This document shows positions 23,199-31,685 of a stretch of 33,093 nt of DNA, in pieces. The DNA is from Methanolinea sp. (GTDB lineage: Archaea; Halobacteriota; Methanomicrobia; Methanomicrobiales; Methanospirillaceae), in contig JASEES010000003.1 of assembly GCA_030019395.1 (NCBI GenBank), positions 1 to 33,093 of the forward strand, read 5' to 3'. How positions within the stretch are numbered: the first letter of the stretch is position 1; the number at the start of each line of letters is the position of its first letter. The notes beneath the pieces are model-generated. The model had not been told where the DNA came from and did not search any database. It was given only the letters and a program-made list of their open reading frames with translations. Position numbers and translations under genes: made by a program.

Positions 23199-24263
23199 AT
23201 GTATGCAATCCGTTTCTACCGGATATTTGACATCGGGGAGGAGATCGACCTCGAAAAGCTCGAGCAGAGCCTTGCGGCCAGCATGGCAACGTCCCGGTTC
23301 CGGTTCCAGAGGGTCCGGCCGACCTCGATCATCGTCGACCAGCCCCCGCTCCTCATCCGCCTGCAGGGCATGACGATCGACACTGTACGGGGCCCCCTCT
23401 CTCTCGCGGCAATGGCCCGCATCTACGAGTTCGGTGCATTCTCGATATGCCTGCGCCTCGAGGAGATGGAGGCACCCGCACGCATGCTCCATGAGGTCGC
23501 CCTCTCCTTTGCAGGCCAGGAGGGGCTCTCCCGGTACTTCGACCAGGCCCTCGCCGAGCTCCGGTCGATCCTTGCCGTCCATTTGGGGACCCGCCCCCTC
23601 GACCCGGACTTCTACGATGACTACACCATCTACCTTGCCGACCGGCAGGACCCCGGCATCGACCCGGTGGCAGTCCTGCTCGGGGAGGAGGCAGAGTTCT
23701 CGCCGGAGATCCGGAAGGAGACGCTCCAGTTCTCGTTCTCGTACTACCCCGACGAAAAGGCGATCCTCTCGTGGGGTGGTGCGGTCATCTTTTCGCCCAA
23801 GCCTCCCGTCGACCTGCTGGAACTGATCGAGTTTGCGGCAGTCCAGGTCCTCGAGCTCCGGTTCTACGACCGGGAACTGACCCGCCAGATGGACCGGATG
23901 TACGACGATATCGAGAACGCCGACCGCCAGTGGTGGATCTACCGGGCAGTCCACTACCGCAAGCTGATGAAGCAGCTCATGGGAGAGCAGGCCGAGGTCT
24001 CGGAGATCGTCGAGGACATTAACAACTTAATCAAGGTGACGGATGACATCTACTACGCCCGGGTCTATGCCGCCGCACTCCAGGCCCTGCGCAGCGGGTC
24101 GTGGAGCCAGAGCGTCAACCACAAGCTCGCGACCATCCGCGAGACCTACCGGATGCTCTCCGAGGAGGTCAACGTCCAGCACGCCCACTTCCTCGAGTGG
24201 ATCGTCATCGTCCTCATCGCGCTCGAGATCGTGCTCTTCACGCTCCCCCTCGTCCCCCACTGA
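23199..24263 (+). CDS. DUF155 (RMND1/YagE-type) membrane-anchored protein
   Basis: A protein of 354 aa with a mixed N-terminal domain (MYAIRFYRIFDIGEEIDL, later IYEFGAFSI). A long helical stretch includes NADRQWWIYRAVHYRK, and the C-terminus HFLEWIVIVLIALEIVLF is a single membrane anchor. This C-terminal combination is characteristic of DUF155 proteins, whose eukaryotic members (RMND1, Sif2) act in membrane-associated assemblies. The molecular function in archaea is unknown. The start at 23199 has a strong GGGAGGGG ribosome-binding site and is preferred to 23085. An AT-rich element, GAATAAGCTTAAT, about 50 bases upstream is the likely promoter. Confidence 0.7.
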   Translation: MYAIRFYRIFDIGEEIDLEKLEQSLAASMATSRFRFQRVRPTSIIVDQPPLLIRLQGMTIDTVRGPLSLAAMARIYEFGAFSICLRLEEMEAPARMLHEVALSFAGQEGLSRYFDQALAELRSILAVHLGTRPLDPDFYDDYTIYLADRQDPGIDPVAVLLGEEAEFSPEIRKETLQFSFSYYPDEKAILSWGGAVIFSPKPPVDLLELIEFAAVQVLELRFYDRELTRQMDRMYDDIENADRQWWIYRAVHYRKLMKQLMGEQAEVSEIVEDINNLIKVTDDIYYARVYAAALQALRSGSWSQSVNHKLATIRETYRMLSEEVNVQHAHFLEWIVIVLIALEIVLFTLPLVPH

Positions 24264-24293
24264 CCTGACCCCGTGTGACGGCAACCGGCTGGG

Positions 24294-24414
24294 ACGGGAA
24301 CCGGTGGAACCGTCGTGGCCTATCCGGAGCATCCGTCCGGCAAGCGGGAAGGGGCGGGAACCGGGTAGAGCCGCCGGGGGACAATACCGGATCATCCGGA
24401 CGGCAACCGGACTT
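24294..24414. repeat. Imperfect 60-bp tandem duplication
   Basis: Two adjacent units of about 60 bases both start with CGGGAACCGG and both contain an ATCCGG...CATCC segment followed by CGGCAA. A further partial copy (GACGGCAACCGG) precedes them at about 24278. The units differ at many positions, so the duplication is old. They lie between the DUF155 gene and the next small gene and have no visible coding role. Confidence 0.45.
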
Positions 24415-24462
24415 TCCACGATCGTATTCATTTAAGGGATGCTGCGTCCCAGTACATCGACC

Positions 24463-24780
24463 ATGGTCCCGCAGCCACGCTGCATCAATAAGATCCGGGG
24501 AAAAGTCATCCTCAAGGACACGACAAAGGACGCTGTCGCTGCTTACGTGAGGGAGAACTGCTCGGAATACTATGACGCCCCGCCCGGCTTTTCCTTCCGG
24601 GGCATCACCCTCCTCCTCGGCGAACCCATGCCGCTCGGGCTCAAGAGGAAGAAAAAGAAGATCCTCGTCCCGTTCGTCAAGCCCTGTTTTGGACCCATGC
24701 TGGTCGAGGTCGATGCCCGGGAGGAGGATTTCGAATACCTCGCAGAGAACCTCGGCGGCGGCAGGGGAAAGGGAACCTGA
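24463..24780 (+). CDS. Unidentified 105-aa protein
   Basis: The product begins MVPQPRCINKIRGKVILKD and contains a basic KRKKKKILVPFVKP stretch near residues 63-76, then an acidic end (VDAREEDFEYLAEN). It is soluble, with no recognised family. The start at 24463 is preferred over an in-frame ATG at 24439 because a TTTAAG TATA-like element at about 24430-24436 would place transcription initiation near 24460, giving a leaderless mRNA. Codon usage matches the surrounding high-G+C genes, so it is likely real. Confidence 0.6.
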   Translation: MVPQPRCINKIRGKVILKDTTKDAVAAYVRENCSEYYDAPPGFSFRGITLLLGEPMPLGLKRKKKKILVPFVKPCFGPMLVEVDAREEDFEYLAENLGGGRGKGT

Positions 24781-24879
24781 CTCCCTTATGCCGTGCCCGG
24801 GCGGATGCCTTCTCCCTCGTTCTCTATCCGGCGGGAAAAGGAGCCCCGCACGTATCTGCCTGTGGCCTCTTTCTTCCCG

Positions 24880-25455
24880 TCAGGCTTTGATCTTCCTGAT
24901 GATCCAGGCCATGTTCCGCCCGAGCGCCTCCATGGTCATCATCCCCTCGTCGTCCTGTTCCACGTCACCCGGGTTGAGCCCAAACCCGATGTTCCAGTAG
25001 ATGGACCCGACGGTGAACATGTCGCTGATGCCAAAGAAGTGGTTGATGGTATCGAACACGTGGATGCCCCCCGCCCGGCGGACGGCCACCACCGCGGCCC
25101 CCACCTTGCGGGAAAACATCCTCCCGTTTGCCATCGCGACGAATCCGGCCCGGTCGATGAGGGCTTTTGTCTCCGGGGAGACATCGGCAAAGTAGGTCGG
25201 CGACCCGATCAGGATTCCATCGGCGGCAGCCATCTTTCCGATGCACCCGTTGATGATGTCATCGTCAAAAACGCACCGCCTGTCCTGGTTTGCAAAGCAC
25301 TTTCCGCACGCGGTGCACCCGTGGACCTTCTCCCCGCCGATGTGCACGAGTTCGGTCTGTATGCCCTCTCCGTCGAGGACTGAAAGCACGCGTTTCAACA
25401 GCCGTTCCGTGTTCCCGCCGTTCCGCGGGCTCCCGTTGAATGCAACGACTCGCAT
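24880..25455 (-). CDS. Iron-sulfur flavoprotein (Isf-type NADPH-dependent FMN reductase family)
   Basis: The 191-aa protein has the flavodoxin-like FMN loop FNGSPRNGGNT (residues 5-15), a compact cysteine motif CTACGKC...C (CX2CX2CX7C, residues 47-61) and the GSPTYFADVSPETKALIDR segment. The length and cluster motif match archaeal Isf, which carries FMN and a [4Fe-4S] cluster and moves electrons, for example in oxygen or peroxide reduction. Classical Isf has CX2CX2CX5C, so the spacing here is slightly longer. A TATA-like TTTTATG about 28 bases before the ATG, without a Shine-Dalgarno motif, suggests a leaderless transcript. Confidence 0.85.
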   Translation of the reverse strand: MRVVAFNGSPRNGGNTERLLKRVLSVLDGEGIQTELVHIGGEKVHGCTACGKCFANQDRRCVFDDDIINGCIGKMAAADGILIGSPTYFADVSPETKALIDRAGFVAMANGRMFSRKVGAAVVAVRRAGGIHVFDTINHFFGISDMFTVGSIYWNIGFGLNPGDVEQDDEGMMTMEALGRNMAWIIRKIKA

Positions 25456-25529
25456 GATCAGAGTGGTGGGGACGACATAGCATAAAAGGCATCCCCCTGC
25501 CCGCGGAGGAAAGGGGGAGGGAGGAATTC

Positions 25530-26069
25530 TTAGTGTTTTATCCAGACGTACAGGGATATGGCAGCGATGACAACGGCGTTGGCAACGCCGTAGACGAGGA
25601 GGTCACCGATACCGTTCGGCCACACCAGTGATTCGCCCAGGAAGAGCACCCCGAGCGCGATCACGATGAGACCGAGGAGTTTCTCTTTGAGGTCATCGAG
25701 GTTGCAGATCTTGAGCCAGCCGGGGAGGGGGGCCTTGGCGATGAAGAGCTCGTAGAGCCCGAGGGCGATGATGTAGAAGACCGTTGCAACGAGGAAGAGG
25801 TCCACGATCTCGACGGCAATCGCCATTGCCTCCTTCATGGCATCGATGTTGAAGGTGAAATGCGTGTATGCGTAGAGGAGGCTGGTGAGGGTGATGATAA
25901 AGCCGTACACGAAGAGTGAAATGGAAAGGAGGAATGTGCCGGTCACTGAAAGGAGAAAGATGATCCTGCTTAGGCGCCCGACGAGGAACGTCCCTTTCCC
26001 GGCGGCCTGCCCGCACGTGCCGTCTCCCTCCTGCCGGGGCGCGACTCCTTCCCCTGACTCGTGTACCAT
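25530..26069 (-). CDS. YqhA-type (UPF0114) membrane protein
   Basis: A 179-aa protein with four hydrophobic segments: near residues 33-60 (IIFLLSVTGTFLLSISLFVYG), 80-105 (VDLFLVATVFYIIALGLYELF), about 130-148 (LLGLIVIALGVLFLG) and the C-terminal part (VYGVANAVVIAAISLYVW). Between them are FIAKAPLPGWL and LDDLKEKL, as in the YqhA family. Function is unknown, but it is a small inner-membrane protein. The start at 26069 (MVHESGEG) has GGAGG 11 bases upstream; a longer frame to 26336 is low-complexity and unlikely. Confidence 0.75.
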   Translation of the reverse strand: MVHESGEGVAPRQEGDGTCGQAAGKGTFLVGRLSRIIFLLSVTGTFLLSISLFVYGFIITLTSLLYAYTHFTFNIDAMKEAMAIAVEIVDLFLVATVFYIIALGLYELFIAKAPLPGWLKICNLDDLKEKLLGLIVIALGVLFLGESLVWPNGIGDLLVYGVANAVVIAAISLYVWIKH

Positions 26070-26233
26070 TATGTCTTCTGCCTCCTCTTCCTTGGTAAGG
26101 ATCGCACCTTCTCCTACATAAAACGGCACGGTATCAGCCGGGAAAGACGGCGGCGGTCGGGAGGGACACACCGGGTCCCGGATCGCCCCGGTAAAAAGGT
26201 TGTCTCCTGCCGGAGAACCCGGTTTTTCCACGC

Positions 26234-26716
26234 TCACCGGAAAACGGAATACCCCCTCTCGCGGAAGAACCGTGCGACGGCACTGTCCCACGCGTCGTCG
26301 GGAAGGTGGTCTATTGTGTCCCGGAACACTTCCCATTCCCGTTCAAGCGACGGTTCCGCGAGGTGGAGGTACCGCTTCTCCATGACGCGGGCAACCCTGA
26401 AGCCGGAAGGATCGAGGACGAGGACCCTCCAGCACCCGTAATCCCTGCAGGTCGCCGGTCGCGTCGCGTGGATCGTGCACACGGCCTTCCCGCCCGCCGG
26501 ATCGTAGCGGAGGAAGGGACAGGGGTTCAGCCAGCCGGAAGGGTTCTTTCCGGTGGAAAAGAGCTCGCGCCAGGGTGGGGAGACCTCGACCTCCGTCTCC
26601 TCGCCGGTATAGAGGTTCTCGAACAGGAACCGGAAAGCGCCCCGCTCTTCCCGGATGGAAAAGACCTGTCCCATGACGCTGCAGCATTCCCCGCACTGCT
26701 GGCAGAAGAACGACAT
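26234..26716 (-). CDS. YkgJ-type Cys-cluster (zinc/iron-chelating) protein
   Basis: The 160-aa protein starts MSFFCQQCGECCSVMG, followed by CPFLRYDP, CTIHATRPATCRDYGC near residues 75-100. This Cys arrangement (CxxCGxCC ... CPFL ... C.IH..RP..CR.Y.C) is that of YkgJ/UPF0153 family proteins thought to bind zinc or an Fe-S cluster. The biochemical role is unknown. ATG 26716 immediately precedes the first Cys motif; longer frames run into unrelated low-complexity sequence. It is divergent from the pspC-like gene. Confidence 0.8.
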   Translation of the reverse strand: MSFFCQQCGECCSVMGQVFSIREERGAFRFLFENLYTGEETEVEVSPPWRELFSTGKNPSGWLNPCPFLRYDPAGGKAVCTIHATRPATCRDYGCWRVLVLDPSGFRVARVMEKRYLHLAEPSLEREWEVFRDTIDHLPDDAWDSAVARFFRERGYSVFR

Positions 26717-26803
26717 CGGAGGTACCTCGACGTTCTTTTGATAAGGACGTTTGGGTCGGGATGCCTGCAACAGTATTTCCGTTCGGCGGGCGAGTCTTAT
26801 GCC

Positions 26804-27022
26804 ATGAAAAAGCTGGAGAGACCACGGAAAGGCCGGCTCCTGGGCGGCGTGTGCGCGGGTATCGGGACCTATTTCGATCTCGACCCCGTCCTCGTCCGTA
26901 TTCTCTGGGTCGCACTCACGGTCGCATCCGTGGGCATCGGGGTCATCGTGTACATCGCGGCATGGATCCTGATGCCCGAAGAGGAGGAAGAAAAGACCCC
27001 TGCGGTCTCTGCCACACCGTAA
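26804..27022 (+). CDS. PspC-domain membrane protein
   Basis: A 72-aa protein with the full PspC signature: RPRKGRLLGGVCAGIGTYFDLDPVLVRILWV, written here in parts as KGRLLGGVCAGIG (about 9-21) and FDLDPVLVRILWVAL (24-38), then a membrane helix (IGVIVYIAAWILMP) and an acidic tail. Bacterial PspC responds to membrane stress; archaeal PspC proteins are small and their partners are unknown. No Shine-Dalgarno motif is obvious before ATG 26804. Confidence 0.85.
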   Translation: MKKLERPRKGRLLGGVCAGIGTYFDLDPVLVRILWVALTVASVGIGVIVYIAAWILMPEEEEEKTPAVSATP

Positions 27023-27188
27023 AAGAGCCGGGGAGACCGGGGATGAGGCCGCGGCAGGCCGCTTCCCCGACGGTGGGGGGAGACCGGGACGGTGCAGGGG
27101 TCCCGGGAGGTTGCGCGTCTCCGGGGAGCGGGGGATACGCAAGCCCCCCCCAATCCCGGCAAGTCTTCCCCGGTCGCTGCCTTTCCAG

Positions 27189-27218
27189 AAAAAAAGGGGG
27201 AGATCCACCCTCTCTCCC
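27189..27218 (-). terminator. Hairpin and T-run terminator of the transporter-fmdE-trmO operon
   Basis: On the minus strand GGGAGA (27218-27213) and TCTCCC (27203-27198) form a perfect six-pair stem with a nine-base loop, followed by CC and seven T residues (27195-27189). It starts 17 bases after the trmO stop codon and is the best terminator in the window. Confidence 0.7.
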
Positions 27219-27234
27219 GCGGACTGTCCCCGGA

Positions 27235-27651
27235 CTATTCGTGCGGCCTGTCGATATCTTCGGAATAGGGCTTGATGTCGATCACCGGTGTTCCGTCGAG
27301 GGCATCGAGCCCCCGGACGGAAAGCACACGGCCGTCGATGGAAACGAGGTCGACGAGGGTGAGGGAGACAGGGTTTGGACGGTCGGGCGAGCGGGTCGCA
27401 AAGACGCCGCGTTCCACGGGGTCGTGGGGCGGGATGGCCCGGAGCTTCGTCCTGTCGGCCCTGTCGAACCAGCACAGGACGAAGAGATGCTTCTTTTCGT
27501 CGAGCTGGAAAAGACCGTCCCCGAACTCCGGGCGGACCACGATCTCGGAGACGACGGGCTCGAGCCTCCCCTGCCGGGGTGCGTCCTTCCTCCCGCGGAA
27601 CGGCGAGCGCACGTGCCCGATGGGGACCAGTTCGAGGGGTGCCGGGGTCAT
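27235..27651 (-). CDS. trmO: TrmO-type (TsaA-like) tRNA methyltransferase
   Basis: The 138-aa protein begins LVPIGHVRSPF, has HLFVLCWFDRAD near residue 55, GVFATRSPDRPNPVSLTLVDLV near 80-101, and LDALDGTPVIDIKPY near its end. These are the hallmarks of the TsaA/TrmO β-barrel methyltransferases that use S-adenosylmethionine to methylate N6-threonylcarbamoyl-A37 of tRNA. It is the last gene of the operon; its ATG overlaps the fmdE stop by four bases, which implies coupled translation. Why a tRNA-modification type enzyme is coupled to a metal transporter is unclear; another methyl acceptor is possible. Confidence 0.85.
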   Translation of the reverse strand: MTPAPLELVPIGHVRSPFRGRKDAPRQGRLEPVVSEIVVRPEFGDGLFQLDEKKHLFVLCWFDRADRTKLRAIPPHDPVERGVFATRSPDRPNPVSLTLVDLVSIDGRVLSVRGLDALDGTPVIDIKPYSEDIDRPHE

Positions 27652-28289
27652 GGTCTTTCCGGGCTCTCCCCTGCAAGGGAACAGGGAATGCAGACCCGCC
27701 TGCCGCGAACGACCCTCGTCCGTGCGTCGGCCACCGGCTCACCGCACGCCTCGCACACGACGGATGCAAAGATCCGCGCTTTTTCCGGTGGCTTTTCCGC
27801 CAGTTCGCGGATCTCGAGCAGGTCGGATTCGGGTACCGAGAGGAGGGACCGCGTCGTTTCCGCCATCATCGCGTGGAACCGGGCCGTCTCCTCCGGCGTA
27901 GCAGTCCCGGAAAAGACCTTCCTGCGCAGGTCGTCCATCGCGGACCTGCCGGGTATGTGGGAATTCTTCACGAGGACACGGACTGCCTTCCCGCTGTCCC
28001 GGGAAAAGAACGAAAACGCGTGTTTGCCCCAGTCCCGGATGACGAGGTTCCCCTTTCCTGCCGTGCAGCCCGTGACAACCTGGACTGCGTCCACGCCGCA
28101 GGCGTCGGTCTCTGCGACGCAGACGAGTTCCTCGTCAAAGGGGCGGTTCACCGAAAGTGCCTTCATCGCGGCGATCGCAACGCGGTACCCGGTCGCGAGG
28201 CCGGGACACGAGTGCCCGTGGAAACGGACACACTCGTCGAAGGCAGGATACGCGGGCCCGTGGCGGGCCCCTTCATGGTTCTCGCACAT
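27648..28289 (-). CDS. fmdE: FmdE family protein with C-terminal zinc ribbon
   Basis: This 213-aa protein has FHGHSCPGLATGYR near residues 23-36, ETDACGVDAVQVVTGCTAGKGNL near 60-82, and a C-terminal treble-clef CEACGEPV...CIPC. These match FmdE, first known from the molybdenum formylmethanofuran dehydrogenase operon of methanogens. FmdE is not a catalytic subunit of the main complex; the conserved Cys and His residues suggest metal handling. A GGGAGA motif lies about 10 bases before the ATG. Position after an Fe-siderophore-type ABC transporter supports a role with molybdenum or tungsten, or with another metal. Confidence 0.88.
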   Translation of the reverse strand: MCENHEGARHGPAYPAFDECVRFHGHSCPGLATGYRVAIAAMKALSVNRPFDEELVCVAETDACGVDAVQVVTGCTAGKGNLVIRDWGKHAFSFFSRDSGKAVRVLVKNSHIPGRSAMDDLRRKVFSGTATPEETARFHAMMAETTRSLLSVPESDLLEIRELAEKPPEKARIFASVVCEACGEPVADARTRVVRGRRVCIPCSLAGESPERP

Positions 28290-28319
28290 GGTTCTTGTGT
28301 CTCCCTGGTTTTCTGGTGG

Positions 28320-29096
28320 TCATGCGCCGGTCGAAACCGGGCAGCTCTCCGGCACGATGCAGGTCACCCCGCCGAGTTTTCCGATGATGACGGGCAGGCC
28401 GTAGACCTCCTCGATGGTCTTTGGTGTGATCGTCTCCGGGCCGCCGTGCGCATGGATACGTCCGTTCCGGAGGAAGATGAAGCGGTCGGCATACCGGATG
28501 GCATGGTTGAGGTCATGCATCGTCATGACGGCAGAAATGCCGTGTTCGCGCACGATCCGGGATATCGTCGAGAGGATGGCGACCTGGTTCTTCAGGTCGA
28601 GGTTGCTCGTCGGCTCGTCGAGGAGGAGGATCCTGGGCTCCTGCACGAGGGCGCGGGCGATTGCCACCTTCTGGAGCTCGCCCCCGCTCATCTCGTCGAT
28701 GTATGAGAGGCGCAGGTGCTCCATGGCAAGCCTCCGGAAGACTGCGTCCACCATGCGGAGGTCATTTTCCGAAATATCCCACCCGATGTGGGGTTTTCTG
28801 CCCAGGAGAACGGCATCGAACGCGGTGAGCCGCCCGGTCTCGATCCGCTGGGGGACGTACCCGATGTTCCGGGCAATCTCGCTGCCATCCAGCCGGAAGA
28901 GGTCTTTCCCGTCAAGGTACACGACGCCCTCCCTCGGCTGGAGTATCCTGTTGAGGCATTTGAGGAGCGTGGTCTTTCCCACGCCGTTGGGACCGAGGAT
29001 TGCTACAATCTCGCATTTCCCGATCGAGAACGCGATCTCGTTGAGCACTTCCCGGTTCCAGTAGAAGAACGAAAGGTCCTGGACTGAAAGAGTCAT
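28320..29096 (-). CDS. Fe-siderophore/MolC-type ABC transporter ATPase
   Basis: The 258-aa protein has Walker A GPNGVGKTT, signature MSGGELQKVAIARAL, Walker B ILLLDEPTSNLD and the switch His in MHDLNHAIRYADR. Its order and spacing match the FecE/BtuD/MolC group. The start overlaps the permease stop by four bases (ATGA). It powers the importer formed with the two following-upstream genes. The C-terminus has a short extension ending PESCPVSTGA. Substrate is not readable from this subunit. Confidence 0.87.
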   Translation of the reverse strand: MTLSVQDLSFFYWNREVLNEIAFSIGKCEIVAILGPNGVGKTTLLKCLNRILQPREGVVYLDGKDLFRLDGSEIARNIGYVPQRIETGRLTAFDAVLLGRKPHIGWDISENDLRMVDAVFRRLAMEHLRLSYIDEMSGGELQKVAIARALVQEPRILLLDEPTSNLDLKNQVAILSTISRIVREHGISAVMTMHDLNHAIRYADRFIFLRNGRIHAHGGPETITPKTIEEVYGLPVIIGKLGGVTCIVPESCPVSTGA

Positions 29097-30163
29097 CTTC
29101 TGTACCCCCTGAGGAGAAGGTAGATGAATACCGGCGCTCCCATGAACGCCGTCAGGACGGCGACCGGGAGGACGTAGGGAGCGACGATCACCCGGGCGAC
29201 GGTGTCGGAAGCGAGCAGGAGGATCCCGCCCATGAGGCAGGAACCGGGGATCAGGTACCTCTGGTCGTCCCCGATGACCCGCCTGACCATGTGGGGGCAG
29301 ACGAGTCCCACGAACCCGATCACGCCCAGAAAAGCGACGATCACGGCAGAGACGAGGGCTGCTGCGACCATCCCGGCAAGGCGGACACGCCCGACGTTCA
29401 CGCCGAGGCCTTTTGCCGTCTCGTCACCGGCATCGATGGCGTTGTAGTTCCACCGGTTGGCCACGAAGTAGACGGTTGCAGCCGCGACGATGAGGGACAT
29501 GAACCCCAGTTCGGGCCAGTTCGCCCGCCCGACGTCCCCGAACGTCCAGAAGACGACCGCAGCGAGCTGGGCATCGCTCGAGAAGTACTGGAGGAACATC
29601 GTCCCGGCCGTAAAGAGAGACGAGAGGGCGACTCCCGCGAGGACCATGACTTCCGGGGAAGCCCCGCGGACCCTCGAGATGAGGAGGATGACAGCGGTCG
29701 CGAGCAGGCAGAAGAGGAATGCCATGATCGTGGTGACGTACGGGTTGTTGATGGTGATGGCGTCCGCGACCCGGGACTGCATCGTCCCGGTCCCGAGCAC
29801 GATGACGGAAAACGCTGCCCCGAAAGCCCCGGCGTTCGATATCCCGAGGGTGAACGGCGACCCGAGCGGGTTGCGGAGGATTGACTGCATGGCAACCCCG
29901 GCAACGGCGAGGCCGCAGCCGGCAGCAACCGCCGTCAGGGCCTGCGGGAGGCGGATGTTCCAGATGATCGCGTCGTACTGGTGCGAGACGTTCTGCCCGA
30001 AGAGGGTCAGGAAAACGTCGGAGACCGGGATTGCCACTGCCCCGACCGAGATGGAGTAAACGAGGAGGACGAGGAGGAAGAAGAATCCTCCGGTCAGCCA
30101 GAGGACCTTCTTGTGGACGTAGCCCACGTAGTCCCCCGGGACTTCCCCATCGGCAAAGTGCAT
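29093..30163 (-). CDS. FecCD/MolB-type ABC transporter permease
   Basis: A 356-aa protein with about ten hydrophobic segments. It shows the FecCD pattern: PLGSPFTLGISNAGAFGA near residues 95-112, a Gly-rich SRVRGASPEVMVLAGVAL segment, and GFVGLVCPHMVRRVIGDDQR near 285-305 (the coupling loop). ATG 30163 (MHFADGEVPG) is preferred because GGGGGAT/AGGA motifs precede it and because the longer frame to 30229 would overlap the preceding gene. This type II importer fold carries iron chelates, cobalamin or, in MolBC, molybdate and tungstate. Confidence 0.87.
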   Translation of the reverse strand: MHFADGEVPGDYVGYVHKKVLWLTGGFFFLLVLLVYSISVGAVAIPVSDVFLTLFGQNVSHQYDAIIWNIRLPQALTAVAAGCGLAVAGVAMQSILRNPLGSPFTLGISNAGAFGAAFSVIVLGTGTMQSRVADAITINNPYVTTIMAFLFCLLATAVILLISRVRGASPEVMVLAGVALSSLFTAGTMFLQYFSSDAQLAAVVFWTFGDVGRANWPELGFMSLIVAAATVYFVANRWNYNAIDAGDETAKGLGVNVGRVRLAGMVAAALVSAVIVAFLGVIGFVGLVCPHMVRRVIGDDQRYLIPGSCLMGGILLLASDTVARVIVAPYVLPVAVLTAFMGAPVFIYLLLRGYRR

Positions 30164-30203
30164 GTGTCCTGATCCCCCGCTGCACTGCGTGTGCCTGTCC
30201 GTA

Positions 30204-31373
30204 TCACTCCGAAAGCGAAATCCTTGCAAATCCCCGGTTCCCGTACTGGCTGTTCAACGTGGAGAAGACCGGTTTCCCGATGAAGAACGTGTAGATCTCG
30301 TCGGCTTTCTTCGCGGGGTCGATGTCTGCGAACCGGTCGGGGTAGAGGACTTTCCCGACGAAGTAGGCATTGGCAAGCACGGTCTCGTAGTTCGTGTTGT
30401 AGAAGTTGTACGGGAGCACCCCGTAGATCCTGCCCTCCCTGACGGCGGATAGTCCCTGGAGGGCGGGGTCGTTCTTTAACTCGCCCACTGCCCCCTCGTT
30501 GTCCAGTTGCAGCGTGCCCACGTCGATGAAGATGTATTCAGGGTCCCACGCGACAAGGGCTTCCTTGGCGATATCCGCGTGGGCCGTCCCCATGCCCGCT
30601 GCCACGTTCTGTGCGTGCACCCAGAGGAACGGCGGGTAAGCCGGTTCGGTGGAGATGATCCCGTGGGCACCTGCAGAACTCACGCCGCCGACGTAAACCT
30701 TCTTTTGGTCGGGTTCGGGGATGCCTGCCGTCCGGTTGTCGAGGTCAGCCATCGTCGCCTCGATGTAGGCAATGATCTCCTCGGCCCTCGCTTCCCTTCC
30801 GGTGGCCTTCCCCATAATCCGGAGTGCGCCGCACATCTCGGCCTTCTCGGCCTCGTTCCGGAGAGAGCCGTACGGGAATGCAACGACCGGAATACCGGTC
30901 TTTTCCTGGAGCTTGTCGGCATCTGCCGCACTCGTCGCGTAGGCCGTACCGGATGACCCGGTCTTGAAGATGACGTCCGGGGCGATCGCGATGATCTTCT
31001 CGGGATCGTCCTTGCCCCTGAACTCGCCGATCAGGGGGAGGTCACGGAACTTCTGCCCGTATGCAAGGGCATAGGGCCTCCCCTCGATTGTTTGATCTTT
31101 CTTCTCGATGTCATCGACGCCGGCAACGAGATCCTGCCCCCCGAGGTACACGAGGTAGCGGAGGCAGCCCGAGCCGGAACAGACGACCTTTTGCGGCGGG
31201 AAGGGGATCGTGACCTGCCGGGAGAATCCGTCCGTAAGCGTGAGGGTCTTTGCCGCAGCGGTAGTCTCCGGGGCTTTCTTTTCCTCCTGTCCCGGGGTGC
31301 CCGTGCATCCTGCAAGGAATACGAGCCCGGCAACAAGGAAAATACCGAAAATGAACACGGCCTGTTTTTTCAT
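30204..31373 (-). CDS. Fe-siderophore/MolA-type substrate-binding lipoprotein
   Basis: The 389-aa protein has a signal peptide with lipobox LAGC (Cys about 23), then a Peripla_BP_2-type fold: KVVCSGSGCLRYLVYLG, IIAIAPDVIFKTG, KTGIPVVAFPYG, and WDPEYIFIDVG. This clamp-like fold binds iron chelates, cobalamin or oxyanions. Linkage with fmdE makes molybdate or tungstate an attractive substrate (MolA-like), but binding residues cannot be judged by eye. The gene is the first of a five-gene operon. No Shine-Dalgarno motif precedes the ATG; a GTATATTG element about 30 bases upstream fits a leaderless mRNA. Confidence 0.85.
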   Translation of the reverse strand: MKKQAVFIFGIFLVAGLVFLAGCTGTPGQEEKKAPETTAAAKTLTLTDGFSRQVTIPFPPQKVVCSGSGCLRYLVYLGGQDLVAGVDDIEKKDQTIEGRPYALAYGQKFRDLPLIGEFRGKDDPEKIIAIAPDVIFKTGSSGTAYATSAADADKLQEKTGIPVVAFPYGSLRNEAEKAEMCGALRIMGKATGREARAEEIIAYIEATMADLDNRTAGIPEPDQKKVYVGGVSSAGAHGIISTEPAYPPFLWVHAQNVAAGMGTAHADIAKEALVAWDPEYIFIDVGTLQLDNEGAVGELKNDPALQGLSAVREGRIYGVLPYNFYNTNYETVLANAYFVGKVLYPDRFADIDPAKKADEIYTFFIGKPVFSTLNSQYGNRGFARISLSE

Positions 31374-31656
31374 ATTAATGTGTTCAATGATCTTATTATT
31401 TCAATATACCTAAATTGTAAAAACGAGATGTATGTGAATTTTATTTAAAATATTAAATATATTAATGATATAACGCCCAAATTTATGAAAAATTAATGGA
31501 ATTTTTTTTAAAAAGATAAAGGGGGATCACCAGGGTTCCGAAAACCCGGAAAAGGATTCAAAAGATGGACGCTTCGGTTTTTCGCCCTTCGAAAAACGAT
31601 CCCGGAACTGGTCGGGGGCACGATCAATCCCTGCTCCTGTCCCGGGCAGGTGCAGG
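31374..31656. promoter_or_regulatory. AT-rich promoter region of the transporter-fmdE-trmO operon
   Basis: Bases 31374-31530 are the most AT-rich part of the window. On the minus strand GTATATTG (about 31402-31409) is the likely TATA element, about 30 bases before the first gene. Further AT-rich blocks (TTTATTTAAAATATTAAATATATT, here cited by position 31440-31465) may bind a chromatin protein or regulator; no clean operator repeat was found. The part from 31530 to 31656 holds nothing I can identify. Confidence 0.5.
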
Positions 31657-31671
31657 AAAAACGGGCCGCCC
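31657..31671 (-). terminator. Terminator of the right-hand histidine kinase gene
   Basis: On the minus strand a short GGGC/GCCC stem is followed by five T residues (31661-31657), 15 bases after the kinase stop codon. The stem is compact, but a T-run directly after a G+C-rich hairpin suits an archaeal terminator. Confidence 0.45.
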
Positions 31672-31685
31672 TTTTTTCTTCGTCC

